Source: Bufo bufo (Eukaryota; Chordata; Amphibia; Anura; Bufonidae). From it: 64,000 nucleotides of DNA. The notes under the pieces were generated by a model. That model ran no database searches, was not told the DNA's origin, and was given only the letters and a program-made list of their open reading frames with translations. Every line of letters starts with the position of its first letter. Position 1 is the stretch's first letter. Location of the stretch: the NCBI RefSeq assembly GCF_905171765.1, contig NC_053390.1, forward strand, positions 301,051,122 through 301,115,121. Reading direction: 5' to 3'. The translations under genes were made by a program, and so were the position numbers. Shown piece by piece: positions 33,885-47,000 of the stretch.

Positions 33885-34203
33885 GGCTTTATTCACAAGA
33901 CAGTGATGAAAAAAACCGCTGTTAAAAAAGATAAAATGGTCCTTTTCTTGTCCGTTTTTTTCACGGATGTCTTTCTGAAAAATGGCCATTGAAAAGAGTT
34001 CAATTGAATTGTATGGGGGCTGTTCGGACATGAAAATGGACAAAATAAGACATTTCCTATTTTTGGACGGTTGGTATTCACGGTTTGTTAAAAAACAGAT
34101 GTGTGAATACACGTACAGACTTCCATTCTTCTGAAAATGGCCTTGTGATTGCCATTAAAACATCAGTCAAACAACCATTTTTCACTGTCATGTGAATAAG
34201 GCC
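33885..34203. repeat. TTA-type MITE in C-delta intron 2
   Basis: The ends GGCTTTATTCACAAGACAGT and CACTGTCATGTGAATAAGGC are inverted. TTA (33882-33884) and TTG (34204-34206) flank it. Non-coding. A single end of a related element (GGCTACTTTCACACTTGCG) follows near 34487. Confidence 0.6.
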
Positions 34204-35195
34204 TTGATATTGGGAGTCTGTATCTTAGGCCCATCTGACATTGTGCAACTCTTAAATTCATCTTTCGTTTACTGGTTAAATGGAATGAAGTAGCCAGGAA
34301 AGAACAGTTCCCACATGCTAAAGGCTCTGTAAGAGAAATGTTAAACATTATCACCTTTACAGTGTACATTGCAGTTCTAGTTCTTTATATCATGTATATT
34401 AGGCACAATGTCCAAAGTTTAAAAAATAATAACAATGTGTAAATAGGAAATACAGAAAGTCAAATCAGCTTCAGAGTGTAAGAATAAGGCTACTTTCACA
34501 CTTGCGTTGCTAATTCCGGTATCGAGATCCGGCAAAGGATCTCAATACTGGAATTAAATGGGTCCGTATTGATTTTGCACATCAGGATGCAACGTTCCAT
34601 TAGGATGCTGTTGTGTGAAATCAAAATGGAAAAATACGGATCCATCACTAAATACATTCAAAGTCAATGGGTGATGGATCACAAAGCACATTTCTTTGTA
34701 AGTAGTGGGCACAATGATGAGAAACAGCAATTGTGCCTCCACCCCGTCATTGAACCCCTCAGATGCTGCGTTCATCGCTGATATCACGGCATCTGAGATG
34801 AAAAATGAGGGCTTTCAGGGGCTAATCAGTTATAAAAAATAATAAACAATACTCACCTTATTAATTTGAGCGCGAAGAGGTTGCCACAGCCATCTTGATT
34901 AAAAACCCCACGCGAAACCTCGTGCGGTGCGTGATCACGCTGGCCGGCACAGTGAAGTCATACATCCACACGCACAAGAATTCACACGGGATCTTCAATC
35001 AAGATGGCCACGGTGGCCTCTTTGTGCTCAAATGGATGAGGTCAGTGTGATTATTTTTTTACCGCCATTTCAGTGAAAATTTATTACAACGGAATTTGGT
35101 TTTGCTGCAAATTGAATTCCATTACTTCGATCTGCTAAACACTAGTTATCTTACAATAAAAGAAGGATCAGAGTTCTTAAATTTTTGTCTTTCAG

Positions 35196-35312
35196 TTCAA
35201 AGCACTGCGCTAATCAATATGCTCTCCTTAACTATACTTGGGATGCGGGCATTGTTTGCCAAAACTCTGACCTTCAACCTGATCTTGAGTGCAAAGATCT
35301 TCATAATGTAAG
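35196..35312 (+). CDS. TRDC: T-cell receptor delta constant region, exon 3 (membrane segment, stop)
   Basis: Acceptor TTGTCTTTCAG (35195); phase 1 joins G from exon 2 to TT, giving Val. The peptide is VQSTALINMLSLTILGMRAL then FAKTLTFNLILSAKIFIM and a stop (35309-35311). Arg (GMRAL) and Lys (FAKTL) inside the hydrophobic span are the charged residues that TCR-delta uses to pair with CD3; human TRDC has the very similar LGLRMLFAKT. The cytoplasmic tail is almost absent, as normal. One base after the stop comes donor GTGAGA (35313), so the 3'UTR is on a further exon, as in mammalian TRDC. Confidence 0.93.
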
Positions 35313-35971
35313 GTGAGAATCCAACATAAAAACAGGATGTAAATTTAACAACACATATGCTTTTAGAAGAAAATATCACTTCATAGCTGGCTGTTAAATA
35401 GCAACCAAAATAATATTAAAGATGTGTTCAAAAAACATGAGCAAAATGTAAGGTGTCCTTTCAAAAGATTGTCTTATTAGGAAAGCCCCTGCCCATATGT
35501 CCTATGAGGTCATATGGACATCATAGAAAGGGGGGGGGGGGGGGGTTCCCTGTCAAAACTACCCTCTATTAGTAAATAGTATATTTCTTTTAGCAAAGCC
35601 GGACTGTCTAACAGATGTCCTCCAAAATATATGCCCAAAAAATGCATTAAGGTTCTGGCTGTGATGTTACATATGCCTATTACACATCAACCGAGATCTC
35701 AGCTATCTTCCTTCATAATTGGCTGAGGCTGACTGCAAGGCCTTCTGGGCAAGGCCATCGGCAGGGGGTCAGGAGATACTTCTCCTCTACCCAGTATTCT
35801 GAAATGTAAAATGTTGGATAACATTTTGAGCGATTAATGTGGGACAAGTCCCAAATCCCAAAAGATTTGCTAGAAACCAATGTAGACGCCCTATATATAC
35901 TAAAAGGTATGATGTTGGTGGTTGAGAATGTAATGACTCAAATGATCACTGATGGTCCTTTCTTTTTGCAG

Positions 35972-36330
35972 ACACCAGTGTGTGGACGAGTGAAGATTTA
36001 TTGTACTGGGGCTTTTCTCTCCATTATATATTCAATTTATACAGCAATAAGATCGGCAGCATTTTCTGGATGCCTGCCCTAATGTGTGTCTAATAGAAAA
36101 ACTGGAATGCTGCCCTTAGCAACCAATCAGAGCTTAGCTTTCATTTCATAAACTGCTCTGGAAAAAATGAAAGCTGCAGTGTAATTGGTTGCTGAAAGGC
36201 AACAAGGCAATGATTCTGTAAACTGGTTTTGATAAATGAGGCCCAATGTCTTATTCTTACACTGAAGTAAATAATTTATATGTATCTGTCATTTTGCTAA
36301 AATATTAAATAATGCTTGTATGTAACTTTC
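35972..36330 (+). other. TRDC: Probable 3'UTR exon of TRDC
   Basis: A strong acceptor, CCTTTCTTTTTGCAG, ends at 35971, 0.66 kb past the exon 3 donor. A variant polyadenylation signal, ATTAAA, lies at 36304-36309. A decayed palindromic repeat (GCAACCAATCAGAGC ... TAATTGGTTGCTG, about 36110-36245) would lie inside this exon. There is no coding content, so the exon is inferred from splice signal, spacing and the family's known layout. Confidence 0.45.
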
Positions 36331-36639
36331 ATCTGAATTCCAGCAATTTTTTGTCCTGGGCACTGCCCCACAATATCCAGTACAGAGCATCACCCCTATA
36401 TATAGCTATTACCTTTCACTGTAATCTTGCTTGTGTTAATAACTATAAAAATTGACTACAGAGTGATCCATGAAAAAGTAGCCCGCTCCAGCGATAATAT
36501 GACAAGATGAACGAGCAAGTGGATTGTTTTTTTTTTAATTACCCACAAGTCACAAAAGATGGTGAAAGTGGTCCCCATTCACGTCTATGCATCTTTAGGC
36601 ACGTCGGATTATGTTGGCTGATACTGCTTACAGCTCTTC

Positions 36640-37330
36640 AAAAGTGATGCTGCAGAAGAAAAAATGTCCTGCTTTTTCCAACAAGATGGAGTAGCATGCC
36701 ACACCTCACGGAACTCACTGGCACGGGTTCATGAACTGTGAGCAAGGGTTATGGCCACCACATTCCCCATACTTGTCCACATGCGATTTTTATCTGTGAG
36801 GAAATTTAAAACACAAAGTGTATGCTAACAATTAGTGATGAGCGAAGCGAACTTCAGATCCTACATCCGAAGTCGCTTCGCTCAAAACTTCGGTTTGATT
36901 CTGTACGGAGATGCGTCTCAGTACAGCATTAAAATGTATGGCCTACAACGAGTCAAAGTCAGTTATTCACAAAAACCCTTTTAAAACTTTGATCCAAGAT
37001 CAGTTTTGGTTCCAATTGGTACCTCAGAACTGAAGCCAAGTTCGGATCCACTTTTTAAAATGGCTTTCCATGTTAAAAATCAAATACCGAAGTTATTCAC
37101 CGAAGATTTCGGGAATAACTGACTTTGCCTCGTCGGAGGCCATACATTTTAATGCTGTACTGAGACGGATCTCCGTACAGAATCAAACCGAAGTTTTGAA
37201 TGAAGCGACTTTGGATCTAGGATCCGAAGCTCGCTTCGCTCATCCCTACTAACAATCCACATACACTGGTTGAACTCAAGGAAAACATCGCAAACACTAT
37301 CCGCAGCATAACAAGCAGTATCTGTAATAC
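36640..37330 (+). pseudogene. Mariner-like transposase relic, split by a hAT MITE
   Basis: Before the MITE one reads FFQQDGVACHTSRNSLARVH (the second catalytic Asp region). In a second frame comes PPHSPYLSTCDFYL then GNLKHKVYAN, the usual third-catalytic-residue region. After the MITE the frame resumes NPHTLVELKENIANTIRSIT. The join across the MITE is in frame once the 8-bp duplication is removed. Stops and frameshifts make it dead. Its terminal repeats were not identified. Confidence 0.75.
36833..37248. mobile_element. hAT MITE, 416 bp
   Basis: The left end TAGTGATGAGCGAAGCGAAC and right end GCTTCGCTCATCCCTA are inverted. A perfect 8-bp duplication, CTAACAAT, lies at 36825-36832 and 37249-37256. 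The arms are long and complementary (CTCCGTACAG / CTGTACGGAG). It interrupts the mariner-like relic. Non-coding. Confidence 0.9.
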
Positions 37331-38067
37331 CCCAGAGTGGTATTACCATTCCTTCACCCTGCTACTGTCCCTAATGGTTAACATAAATGTCATCTTTGTA
37401 TTTATTTCCAGGTCCTTCACATTGTGCATTCATAATCCTGTTATGAAACTGTTTTGTTTATGTAATATGCCTGGTGCAGCAGCAGGTGGCGGTGTGTATC
37501 TGGCAAAGAGAGAGAGATCCCTAGACAGAATGGAACTCACCATTCGATTCTCCCACTTTTGGGTAGAAGTGGGCTAGTCCTGCTTCCTACCAGAAGGGCG
37601 GGGTTGCAGTACTAGTTCATTCCAGTCTAGACTCGATAGTGCAGCTCCGGCTGCAGCAGGAGTCTCTCCAGAGGGAAGTAGCTCATAGAGCCCTCCTTGC
37701 TAATTTACTTACTGAGTGTCATGAGAGGGACAACAGCCAAAGGCAGCCCAATTCAGGGATACCAGAACCGACCAAAAGCCCAGTAACCAGACCCAAGCCG
37801 AGTTTAGCACAGCAGACAGAGAAAGCTAGTTATCAAGTGTGCCTGCTGGAATCAAGAGACAGACTGAATATTCTCTGGATACAAGTTGATGCAAGTAAAC
37901 CTGTTGAACTTTATTAAGGTCTGGGCTCGATTTATTCTCCATCTCCTACCTTAACTATTCCTCTTTATTGCTTCGGAGCCTAACCCTGGGGAGTGACGGT
38001 ATCTAGGTAGGAGAACCATGACAGACACAGAAACTATTAAGGGCTGCACCACATTCCTCGGCATTAC
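37323..38067 (+). repeat. Possible solo LTR
   Basis: The stretch starts TGTAATACCCC and ends near GGCATTACTA, a weak TG...inverted match. It has the GC-richer, promoter-like make-up of an LTR. No target duplication, primer-binding site or internal retroelement gene was seen. A G run follows at about 38094-38108. Confidence 0.3.
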
Positions 38068-38614
38068 TATATTCCTGGGACACGATCGGCCCTGGGGGGG
38101 GGGGGGGGTCTGTTCGTTGCATATCAGCTAACACAATCCTGTATTATTAGGCTTATTGGCCAGTATGAAAACTGCTGGATTTTAGGATTTTTTTCTTTTT
38201 AATGTAGAGTATGACATTTAAATTTAACATCACTTAGATTTCTTTAAACACTTGATTTAAACAGAAGGTCATTTTCTGATGACACATTACCTTCAATTAT
38301 GGGGTCTGGTCTGAGGTCTGAATTTTTTGGGCCTGCTCTTGGATAGGAATTATGGGGTCTGGTGTTTCCGGTCTCATAAAAATTGTAATATTAACTGGAA
38401 ATGAGATCACGGTCGTGTACAATCCCCTTCCTCTGTCCTAGTCCAACCATAGGCTCCGTGTAGGAAAGACAGCCAATATTTAAATGTTGCCAGCTATTCT
38501 GCACAGTGCAATATCATCATCGCTATGCCACCTGAATACAATGATAACATCAATGATATAGCTTAGGGATAAATACAATTTCAAGAATTCTCTAACAATA
38601 AGCTAAACACAGAA

Positions 38615-38788
38615 GGGGTCATTTATCAAATTCGTGTGAATTAAAACCGGCTCAGTTGCTCATAGCAACCAATCAGATTCCACTTTTCATTTTGGACAGC
38701 TTCTTTGGAAAATGAAAGAAGGAATCTAATTGGTTGCTTTGGGCAACTTAGTCAATTCTACTTTACACCAGTTTGATAAATGACCCCC
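38615..38788. repeat. Palindromic MITE
   Basis: GGGGTCATTTATCAAA and the inverted TTTGATAAATGACCCCC bound it. The core has CATAGCAACCAATCAGATTC and its inverted partner GAATCTAATTGGTTGC. Same family as 26592-26714. Confidence 0.75.
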
Positions 38789-41700
38789 AGAGTATCCAGC
38801 TACCTGGACCTGCAGTGAACAGCAATAATTTGTGGATGAACATAGCAGCAAGTGTTCAGTTACCTTGAAGTGCCAGCACACGGAAATTAAATCTTTACAC
38901 AGTGCTCCTTTGCATAGACATGTTCCTCTAGAGTCAGAAATATTGGATGTTGGACCAGAGTTGAGAAGTACTAGGCTACATCCACATTGGACGTAAATTT
39001 CTAGGGAAAAAATAGCCATACATTTGCTATAGATCCAAGTCAATCCATGAGTTACATGCAGATTTTCTGTTGATTTTCCGATGCATTTCACCCTTTGTTT
39101 TGCATATACCTTGCTGTAGATTTGAAATAAGCACCACCTGTCAATTTCATTTTGGTTGATGTTTAGATTTTTTACCCTGCATGTGGGTGAGATTTGTACG
39201 CATAGATCTCATCTACTTTGCTGCTGTAAAACGCTGTGGGGTTCTGCTCCCAATTTTGTAGCAAAAAGTCTGCATACACTGGTCTAAAACAAATTCAAAC
39301 ATATAGCATAACTGAAAACGTTTCATCATGCAGTTTTCTTTGCAAATGACAGAAGTCATATGTTCAAGAAAATTTTGAATAGTAATAAAAATTCTAGTCA
39401 ACTAGTCCTACCTTCCTGCTCCCCACTGCTCCGTTCCTGCATGCTGGCTCATTCGTCACCTCATTCCAGGAAATAAACGCCAGCCTGTGTGCACTCCCGC
39501 CTGCGCTTTTTTCCTATAGTTTGCAAGGACGAGGCCACCACTGCTGGATTGCTGGATGGTCATAACCTCTGGAAAAAAGCTGTGTATATTGTGATGGAAA
39601 AATGAATCCAGCCAGCACAGGAGGCAATATGGACAATCACAATACATTAGTAAGTGCCTTATATTAAATTTGTCTACATGATAAATGCTATTAACTGAAG
39701 TGACAAAACCCCTTTGTCTCTATTACGGACAAGAATATGAAAGTTCTATAGAGGACTAGACGTTCTGTTCTGCAAAATGCGGAACTCACATGGGCGGTGT
39801 AACGGATCTCCTAGCACCCCGACCGGGTACCTCCGTCGATAGATGCTCCTAGTGCTTTCCGAGGTCTCCAAGCACTCCACTTGACACCGTACGCACTGCA
39901 GACCCCACGAACCGCCGAAGCTTGGTTGAGGTCTCACCGTCTCCTACCCACCCTGGACCTACGACAAGGCTCCAGGCTCCAGTGGGTGAACCTCTCCTAA
40001 AACCAGAGAGCAGGAACAGCTCTCACAAGAGCTAGTAGTTATAGCCAGGGGAGTATAGCAAATCTCCCAGCGTATAGCTATCCACCAGTGTCGATCAGTT
40101 ACCCAAACACCAGCCTCAACATGATGAAGGATAAAACAGGAACTCTTTATTGAGGGATACCCGCCCGTATTTATGCAGGTCCCCATCTGGTGGACACGCC
40201 CCTAGGGGACCAGAAGGAAGACTGTGACACAGGACAGATATGTAGCACTCAGGATACACAGACACAACACATCCCCACAATGCATTATGGTTTCCTCCTC
40301 TCTGCCCTGGAGACACCCGAGGAGCAATTCAATTATCTCTCAGGACAAAGGGAAATCGCCAATACACATGTGGGGACAACAGGACAGAAATCACCACCCA
40401 AACACACAATGTCACAACCCTTACAGTAAACACAGACATTTAACATATCCCCAGATAGCTCAAGTCTGAGTGCATATCATTAGGTGAATGGCACTCAGAA
40501 TACACGAATACAATAAAATTAGCTATCTGGGTATCCTCACATAACAAAATACAATTCCAAAGACAGCTGTGCGGCCGGTCTGTCTTCTCCTTTAAAGTTA
40601 GTATGGGCCATAATCCTGAGGCAAGAGGCTGGTAAACAGGCCTCTCCAAAACCCAGTGGCGAGGTTGGTTTCGCCACACAGGCGGTATCTGTCTTTTGCC
40701 GATCCGCAATTTGCAGACCGCAAAAATGGCTACGGCCGTGTGCATGAGCCCTAATAGTTTGTATCAGTGGAACAAGACAGGCAATGATGCTATGAAATAT
40801 CATGTGCTTTAAAGCATTACAGAAACAGTAGGATTCAAGTTCCCCAGGGGAAAAGGTACAAATAAAGTCCCCTTTGCAAAAGTAGATAATGGCAAAAAAG
40901 TGATCAATTATTGAGTAGTGTAAAAGCATTGAATGATCGAAAAACATTATTAAAATCAATTCACTTATATGTACTCCAGGGCAGTACTAATAAAAATATC
41001 CAATATGCACTCATCCCACAAAAAAATTATGCGAAGTACGCCACTTTTTGGGGTACTTTTGTTGCAGATTTGGCCGCAAAGGGGAATTGTGGCAGAATCT
41101 GCAACTTTCCCCGCTCACGCCACTTTCCTGAGGTGGCAGAAAAAGGGGTGTGGTGTGGACAGGGAAGGGGCTGAATGGCAGGCCCGTCTCTCCTGTTTTT
41201 GGCATAGAAAATAGTTGCACGCCCAGTGCTTAAGTTATGTAGAGGCCGGCACTTAGGTGCATCAAGCACCAGCGGGCATTAACTAAGACCGGCGTCTAAA
41301 TCACTGGTCTTAGTAAAAGTCCCCCTTTATATCTTTCAGAATGGGTCTACACAAGAACATTTATATAGTGCAAAAAATGTAAAAAAAAACTATATTTATT
41401 TGGTATGTCCATATTCATATTGGATAAAGTTAACTTGTTACTTTTATTACACAGATAACAGCAAAAAAAAAGGAAAAATTTGGTAGCCCAAATTCCACCC
41501 CAAAAAAATGAACAGAAGCCGATCTGTATATTCTAAGGGTCTTCTCCACACAGATACTAAAATTAGCAATAGAAATCTGATATAGTATAACATCTGACTT
41601 AAAAACAAGAACTAAAAACTTCCAAGGAATTAAAGAAGACCCTTGGAGTTGTCCTGGTGTTTTTCTCTATGGAACTAGAAGGTCCAGCAGACCAGACAGT

Positions 41701-42599
41701 TTTTTTCTAGACTGATAAGACAAATTGTGTTTCTCCTATGTGCTTGATATGAAGGTGGCTTTGAGAAGGTTTCCCATTTTACATTGTCATCCTGCAGTAA
41801 AATGTAAAAAAATAACTGACTATTTCTGGTGCCACCTGTTCCAACGATAAAAAGAAAAAACAGACATATCAGACTGTTGCTTTTTTGTAATTGTTAAAGA
41901 AAACTTGTCAACAGATTCCCTAACCACGGCCACCATGAAATACAGACAGGCTCTCTTATGAGAAAGAACTATGGTTTATTCTGAAATGCTGCAGTGCTTC
42001 AATGTTTTAAAAGGAGCAGAGCACAGGGACAAGTGTCCACTGAGCAGTTCACCTCTGGCTTTTCCACCCTGGTTAGGTTTGATTAACAGGACTCTCCCTA
42101 TACTAAAAAAATTATTAATTTTCATTAGTACCCTAAATCTTACTAACATACAGTTGGTAGGTAAGCAGGACGAAAAGGACAGGAATACCTTGAAACAGTA
42201 GAACCATGCACTGCCCCCGATCCCCCTGCTGTGTATGATGGCGGCGGCTCCATTCCTGAGCCGCCGCCATCAGCAGAGAGTGTCAGCTCTATGCTGACAC
42301 TCTCCTGTAACCACATAGATGCTGCGATTGCGGCATCCATGGGGTTAATAGAGGGAGGGAGCTCCCTCTCTCAACCATCGGGGCTGCAGCGCTGTGATTG
42401 CAGCACCCGATGGTTGCCATTGCACCTACAGGGCATTACAGGGCATCTAATAGTATTATACTTTGCAATGCAAGAGCATCTTCATGATCCAAGAGGGACT
42501 TGATAAAAAAAGAAAGTGAAAATAATAAAAATGAAAAAAAAAAGAAAAAAAAAAAATGTAAATGAAAAAAAAAAATTGCCTTTTCCTATAAAAAAATGA
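38789..42599. other. No gene seen
   Basis: Mixed unique and repeat DNA. A GC-richer block (39780-40450, with ACAGGAACTCTTTATTGAGG) and another at 40960-41330 (CTCACGCCACTTTCC) look like old dispersed repeats but could not be assigned. A GC-rich hairpin (GGCGGCGGCTC/GAGCCGCCGCC) lies at 42239-42269. No supported coding region. Confidence 0.35.
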
Positions 42600-44055
42600 A
42601 AACATAAAATAAAATACACATATTAGGTGTCACCGCGTCCGTAACAACCGTCTCTATAAATATTTTACATGATAGACCCCGTCTGATAAACACCATAAAA
42701 ATAAAAAAACAGTGCCAAAAAAGCTATTTTTGTCACCTTACATCACAAAAAGTGCAACAGCAAGCGATCAAAAAGGCTTATGACCCCCAAAACAGTACCA
42801 ATCAAACCGTCACCTCGTCCCCCAAAAAATGATACCCTATTTAAGACAATCGCCCAAAAAATAAAAAAGCTATGGCTCTCAGACCATAGAGACACTAAAA
42901 CATCATTTTTTTGGTTTCAGAAATGCTATTATTGTGTAAAACTTAAATAAATAAGAAAAAGTATACATATTAGGTATTGCCACGTCCGTAACGATCTTTT
43001 CTATAAAACTATCACATGACCTAACTCCTCAGATGAACGCTGTAAAAGTAAATAAATGAAAACTGTTCCAAAACAGCCAATTTTTGGGTCACCTTGCCCC
43101 ATAAAGTGTAATAATGAATGATCAAAAAATCCTATGTACCCAAAAATGGTACCAATAAAAACCTCAACACTTTCTGCAAAAAACGAGCCCCTGCACAAGA
43201 CGATCGGCAGAAAAATAAAAAACATATGGCGTTCAGAAAACCAATCCAGCACAATCTGCCTTCCAAAAACCGTATGGCATTCCTTTCCTTCTGCGCCCTG
43301 CCGTGTGCCCGTACAGCAGTTTACGACCACATGTGGGGTGTTTATGTAAACCGCGGAATCAGAGTAATAAATATTGAGTTTTGTTTGGCTGTTGACCCTC
43401 AATGTGTTAAAGAAAAAAAATTTATAAAATGGAAAATCTGCCAAAAAAGTTAAATTTAGAAATTTCATCTCCATTTTCCTTTAATTCTTGTGGAACGCCT
43501 AAAGGGTTAACAAAGTTTGTAAAATCAGTTTTGAGTAACTTGAGGGGTGTAGTTTCTACAATGGGGTCATTTATGGGGGTTTCCACTATGTAAGCCCCAC
43601 AAAGTGACTTCAGACCTGAACTGGTCCTTAAAAAGTGGGTTTTGGAAATTTTCTTAAAAATTGTAAGAATTGCTTCTAAACTTCTAAGCCTTCTAACGTC
43701 CTAAAAAAATAAAATGATATTTCCAAAATTATGCCAACATAAAGTAGACATATGGGGAATGTTAAGTAATAAATATTTTATTAGGTATCACTTTCTGTTT
43801 TAGAAGCAGAGAAATTGAAATTTGGAAAATTGTGAATTTTTCAAAATTTTTGGTAAATTTGGGATTTTTTTTATAAATAAAGGTGAAATATATTGACTCA
43901 AATATATGACTATCATGAAGTACAATGTGTCACGAGAAAACAATCTCAGATAAGTAAAAGTGTTCCAAAGCTATTACCACATAAAGTGACGCATGTCAGA
44001 TTTGTAAATTTTGACCTGGACACTGGGGCATCAATGACCCTTGGTCATGAAAGGG
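42600..44055 (-). mobile_element. TTAA-type repeat element, minus orientation, left end unclear
   Basis: It carries the complements of the modules seen at 27097-30730 (CCCATAAAGTGTAATA, ACAGCAGTTTACGACCACAT). It ends TGGTCATGAAAGGG against TTAA at 44056-44059. The left boundary was not identified; A-rich low-complexity DNA (42535-42600) borders it. Confidence 0.55.
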
Positions 44056-44059
44056 TTAA

Positions 44060-47000
44060 GGACCAGACAGATTTTTGCAAATCTGACATGTGTCACTTTA
44101 TGTGGTGATAACTTTAAAATGCTTTTACTTATCCAAGCTATTCTGAGTTTGTTTTCTCGTCACATATGGTACTTCATGACAGTGGTAAATTTTAATCAAA
44201 ATATTTCATTTTTATTTATAAAAAAATTAATAAATTTTGCAAAATTTTGGAAAAATTCGCAACTTTCCAAATTTCTATTTCTCTGCTTTTAAAACAGATA
44301 GTGATACCTCCTAAAATTGTTATTACTTTACATATCCCAAATGTCTACTTCATGTCTGGATCATTTTGTGAATGCCATTTTATTTTTTGGGGACGTTAGA
44401 AGGCTTATAAGTTTAGAAGCAAATCTTGAAATTTTTCTGAAAATTTCCAAAACCCACTTTTTAAGGACCAGTTCAGGTCTGAAGTCACTTTGTGAGGCTT
44501 AAATAATAGAAACCACCCAAAAATTACCCCATTTTAGAAACTACACCCCTCAAGGTATTTAAAACTGATTTTACAAACTTTCTTAACCCTTTAGGTGTTC
44601 CACAAGAATTAATGGGAAATGGAGATAAAATTTCAGAATTTAACTTTTTTGGCAAATTTTCCATTTTAATTATTTTTTTTCAGTTACAAAGCAAGGGTTT
44701 ACATCCAAACAAAACTCAATATTTATTGCCCTGATTCTGTAGTTTACAGAAACACCCTATATGTGGTCGTAAACTGCTGTACGGGCCACGGCAGGGCACA
44801 GAAGGAAAGGAATGCCATACGGTTTTTGGAAGGCAGATTTTGATGTACTGGTTTTTTGACACCATGTTCCATTTGAAGCCACCCTGATGCACCCCTAGAG
44901 TAGAAATTCCAATAAAGTGACCCCATTTTAGAAACTACACCCCTCAACGTATTCAAAACTGCTTTTACAAACGTTGTTAACCCTTTAGGTGTTCCACAAG
45001 AATTAATGGAAAATCGAGATGGAACTTCAGAATTTCACTTTTTTGGCAGATTTTCCATTTTAATAATTTTTTTATGCTAACAAAGCAATGGTTAACAGCC
45101 AAACAAAACTCAATATTTATTGCCCCGATTCTGTAGTTTACAGAAACACCCCATATGTGGTCAAAAACTGCTGTATGGCCACACGGCAGGGCACAGAAGG
45201 AAAGGAACGCTATATGGTTTTTAGAGGGCAGATTTCACTGGGATAATTTTAACTTGCCATATCACATTTGAAGACCCCCTGATGCACCCCTAGAGTAGAA
45301 ACTACAAAAAGGTGACCCAATTTTGGAAACTACAGGATAAGCTGGCAGTTTTGTTGGTACTATTTTAGGGTACAGATGATTTTTGGTTGCTCCATTGGTA
45401 ACAAAAAAATAGCTGTTTTGCCACTGTTTTTATTTTTTGTTATTTACAATGTTCATCTGACAGGTTAGATCATGACCTATTTTTATAGAGCAGGTTGGTA
45501 CGGACGCGACAATACCATTTGAATAAAATGATTTTTTAGTGTCTCCATATTCTGAAAGGCATATTTTTTTTTTGGGGCGAATGTCTTATGTAGGGGCTCT
45601 TTTTTTTGAGTATGAGATGACGGTTTGATTGGTACAATTTTGGGGTGCATATGACTTTTTGATCGCTTGCTATTACACTTTTTGTGATGTAAGGTGACAA
45701 AATGGCTTTTTTACACCGTTTTTATATTTAATTTTTTACAATGTTCACCTAAGGGGTTAAATCATGTGATATTTTTATAGAGAAGGTTGTTACGGATGCG
45801 GCGATACCTAATATGTATACTTTTTTTTATGTATTTACGTTTTATACACTAATTTCATTTTTGAAACAAAAAAAAAAATCATGTTTTAGTTTCACCATAG
45901 TTTTTTTTTATTTTTTAGGTGATTCTCTTAGGTACGGTATCATTTTTGCGGTATGAGATGACGGTTTTATTGGTACAATTTTTGGGTGCATATGACTTTT
46001 TTAATCGCTTGCTATTACACTTTTTGTGATGTAAGGTGACAAAATGGCTTTTTTGACACTTTTATTTTTTTTACAGTGTTCACCTGAGGGGTTAGGTCAT
46101 GTGGTATTTTTATAGAGCATATGAGACTTTGTAAGAAAAAAATTAAATAAAATCATCATTTTCCGCTAACTTGTGGCAAAAATTTTTTTTTTCTAGGAAC
46201 TCACCATGCCCCTCACGGAATACCTTGGGGTGTCTTCTTTCCAAAATGGGGTCACTTGTGGGTTATTTATACTGCCCTGGCATTTTAGGGGACCTAAAGC
46301 GTGAGAAGTAATTTGGAATCCAAATGCGTAGAAAATGCCCTGTGAAATCCTAAAGGTGCTCTTTAGAATTTGGGCCCCTTTGCGCGCCTAGGCTGCAAAA
46401 AAGTGTCACACATGTGGTATCGCCGTACTCAGGAGAAGTTGGGCAATGTGTTTTGGGGTGTTTTTTTACATATATCTATGCTGGGTGAGAGAAATATCTC
46501 TCTAAAATGACAACTTTGTATAAAAAAATGGGAAAAGTTGACTTTTAGAGAGATATTCCTCTCACCCAGCATGGGTATATGTAAAAATACACCCCAAAAC
46601 ACATTGCCCTACTTCTTATGAGTACGGCAATACCACATGTGTGACACTTTTGTGCAGCCTAGGTGCTCAAGGGGCCCAAATTCTAAAGAGCACCTTTTGG
46701 ATTTCACAGGGCATTTTTTAGGCATTTGGATTCCAGACTTACAGGTATTTCGTGATGGGCATAGTGAGTTCATGGAAGTTTTTATTTTTTGTCACAAGTT
46801 AGTGGAATATGAGACTTTGTAAGAAAAAAAAAAATCATCATTTTCCCCTAACTTGTGACAGAAAATATAAACTTCTATGAACTCACTATGCCCATCATCG
46901 AATACCTTAGGGTGTCTACTTTCTGAAATGGGGTCATCTGTGGGGTGTTTTTACTGTCTGGGCATTGTAGAACCTCAGGAAACATGACAGGTGCTCAGTA

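Noticed and set aside
37323..38067. Solo LTR of a gypsy-type element
   Set aside because: Kept only as a low-confidence repeat: no target duplication, primer site or internal gene.
39780..40450. Possible retroelement or gene in a GC-richer block
   Set aside because: Several short frames but none with a known domain; left unassigned.
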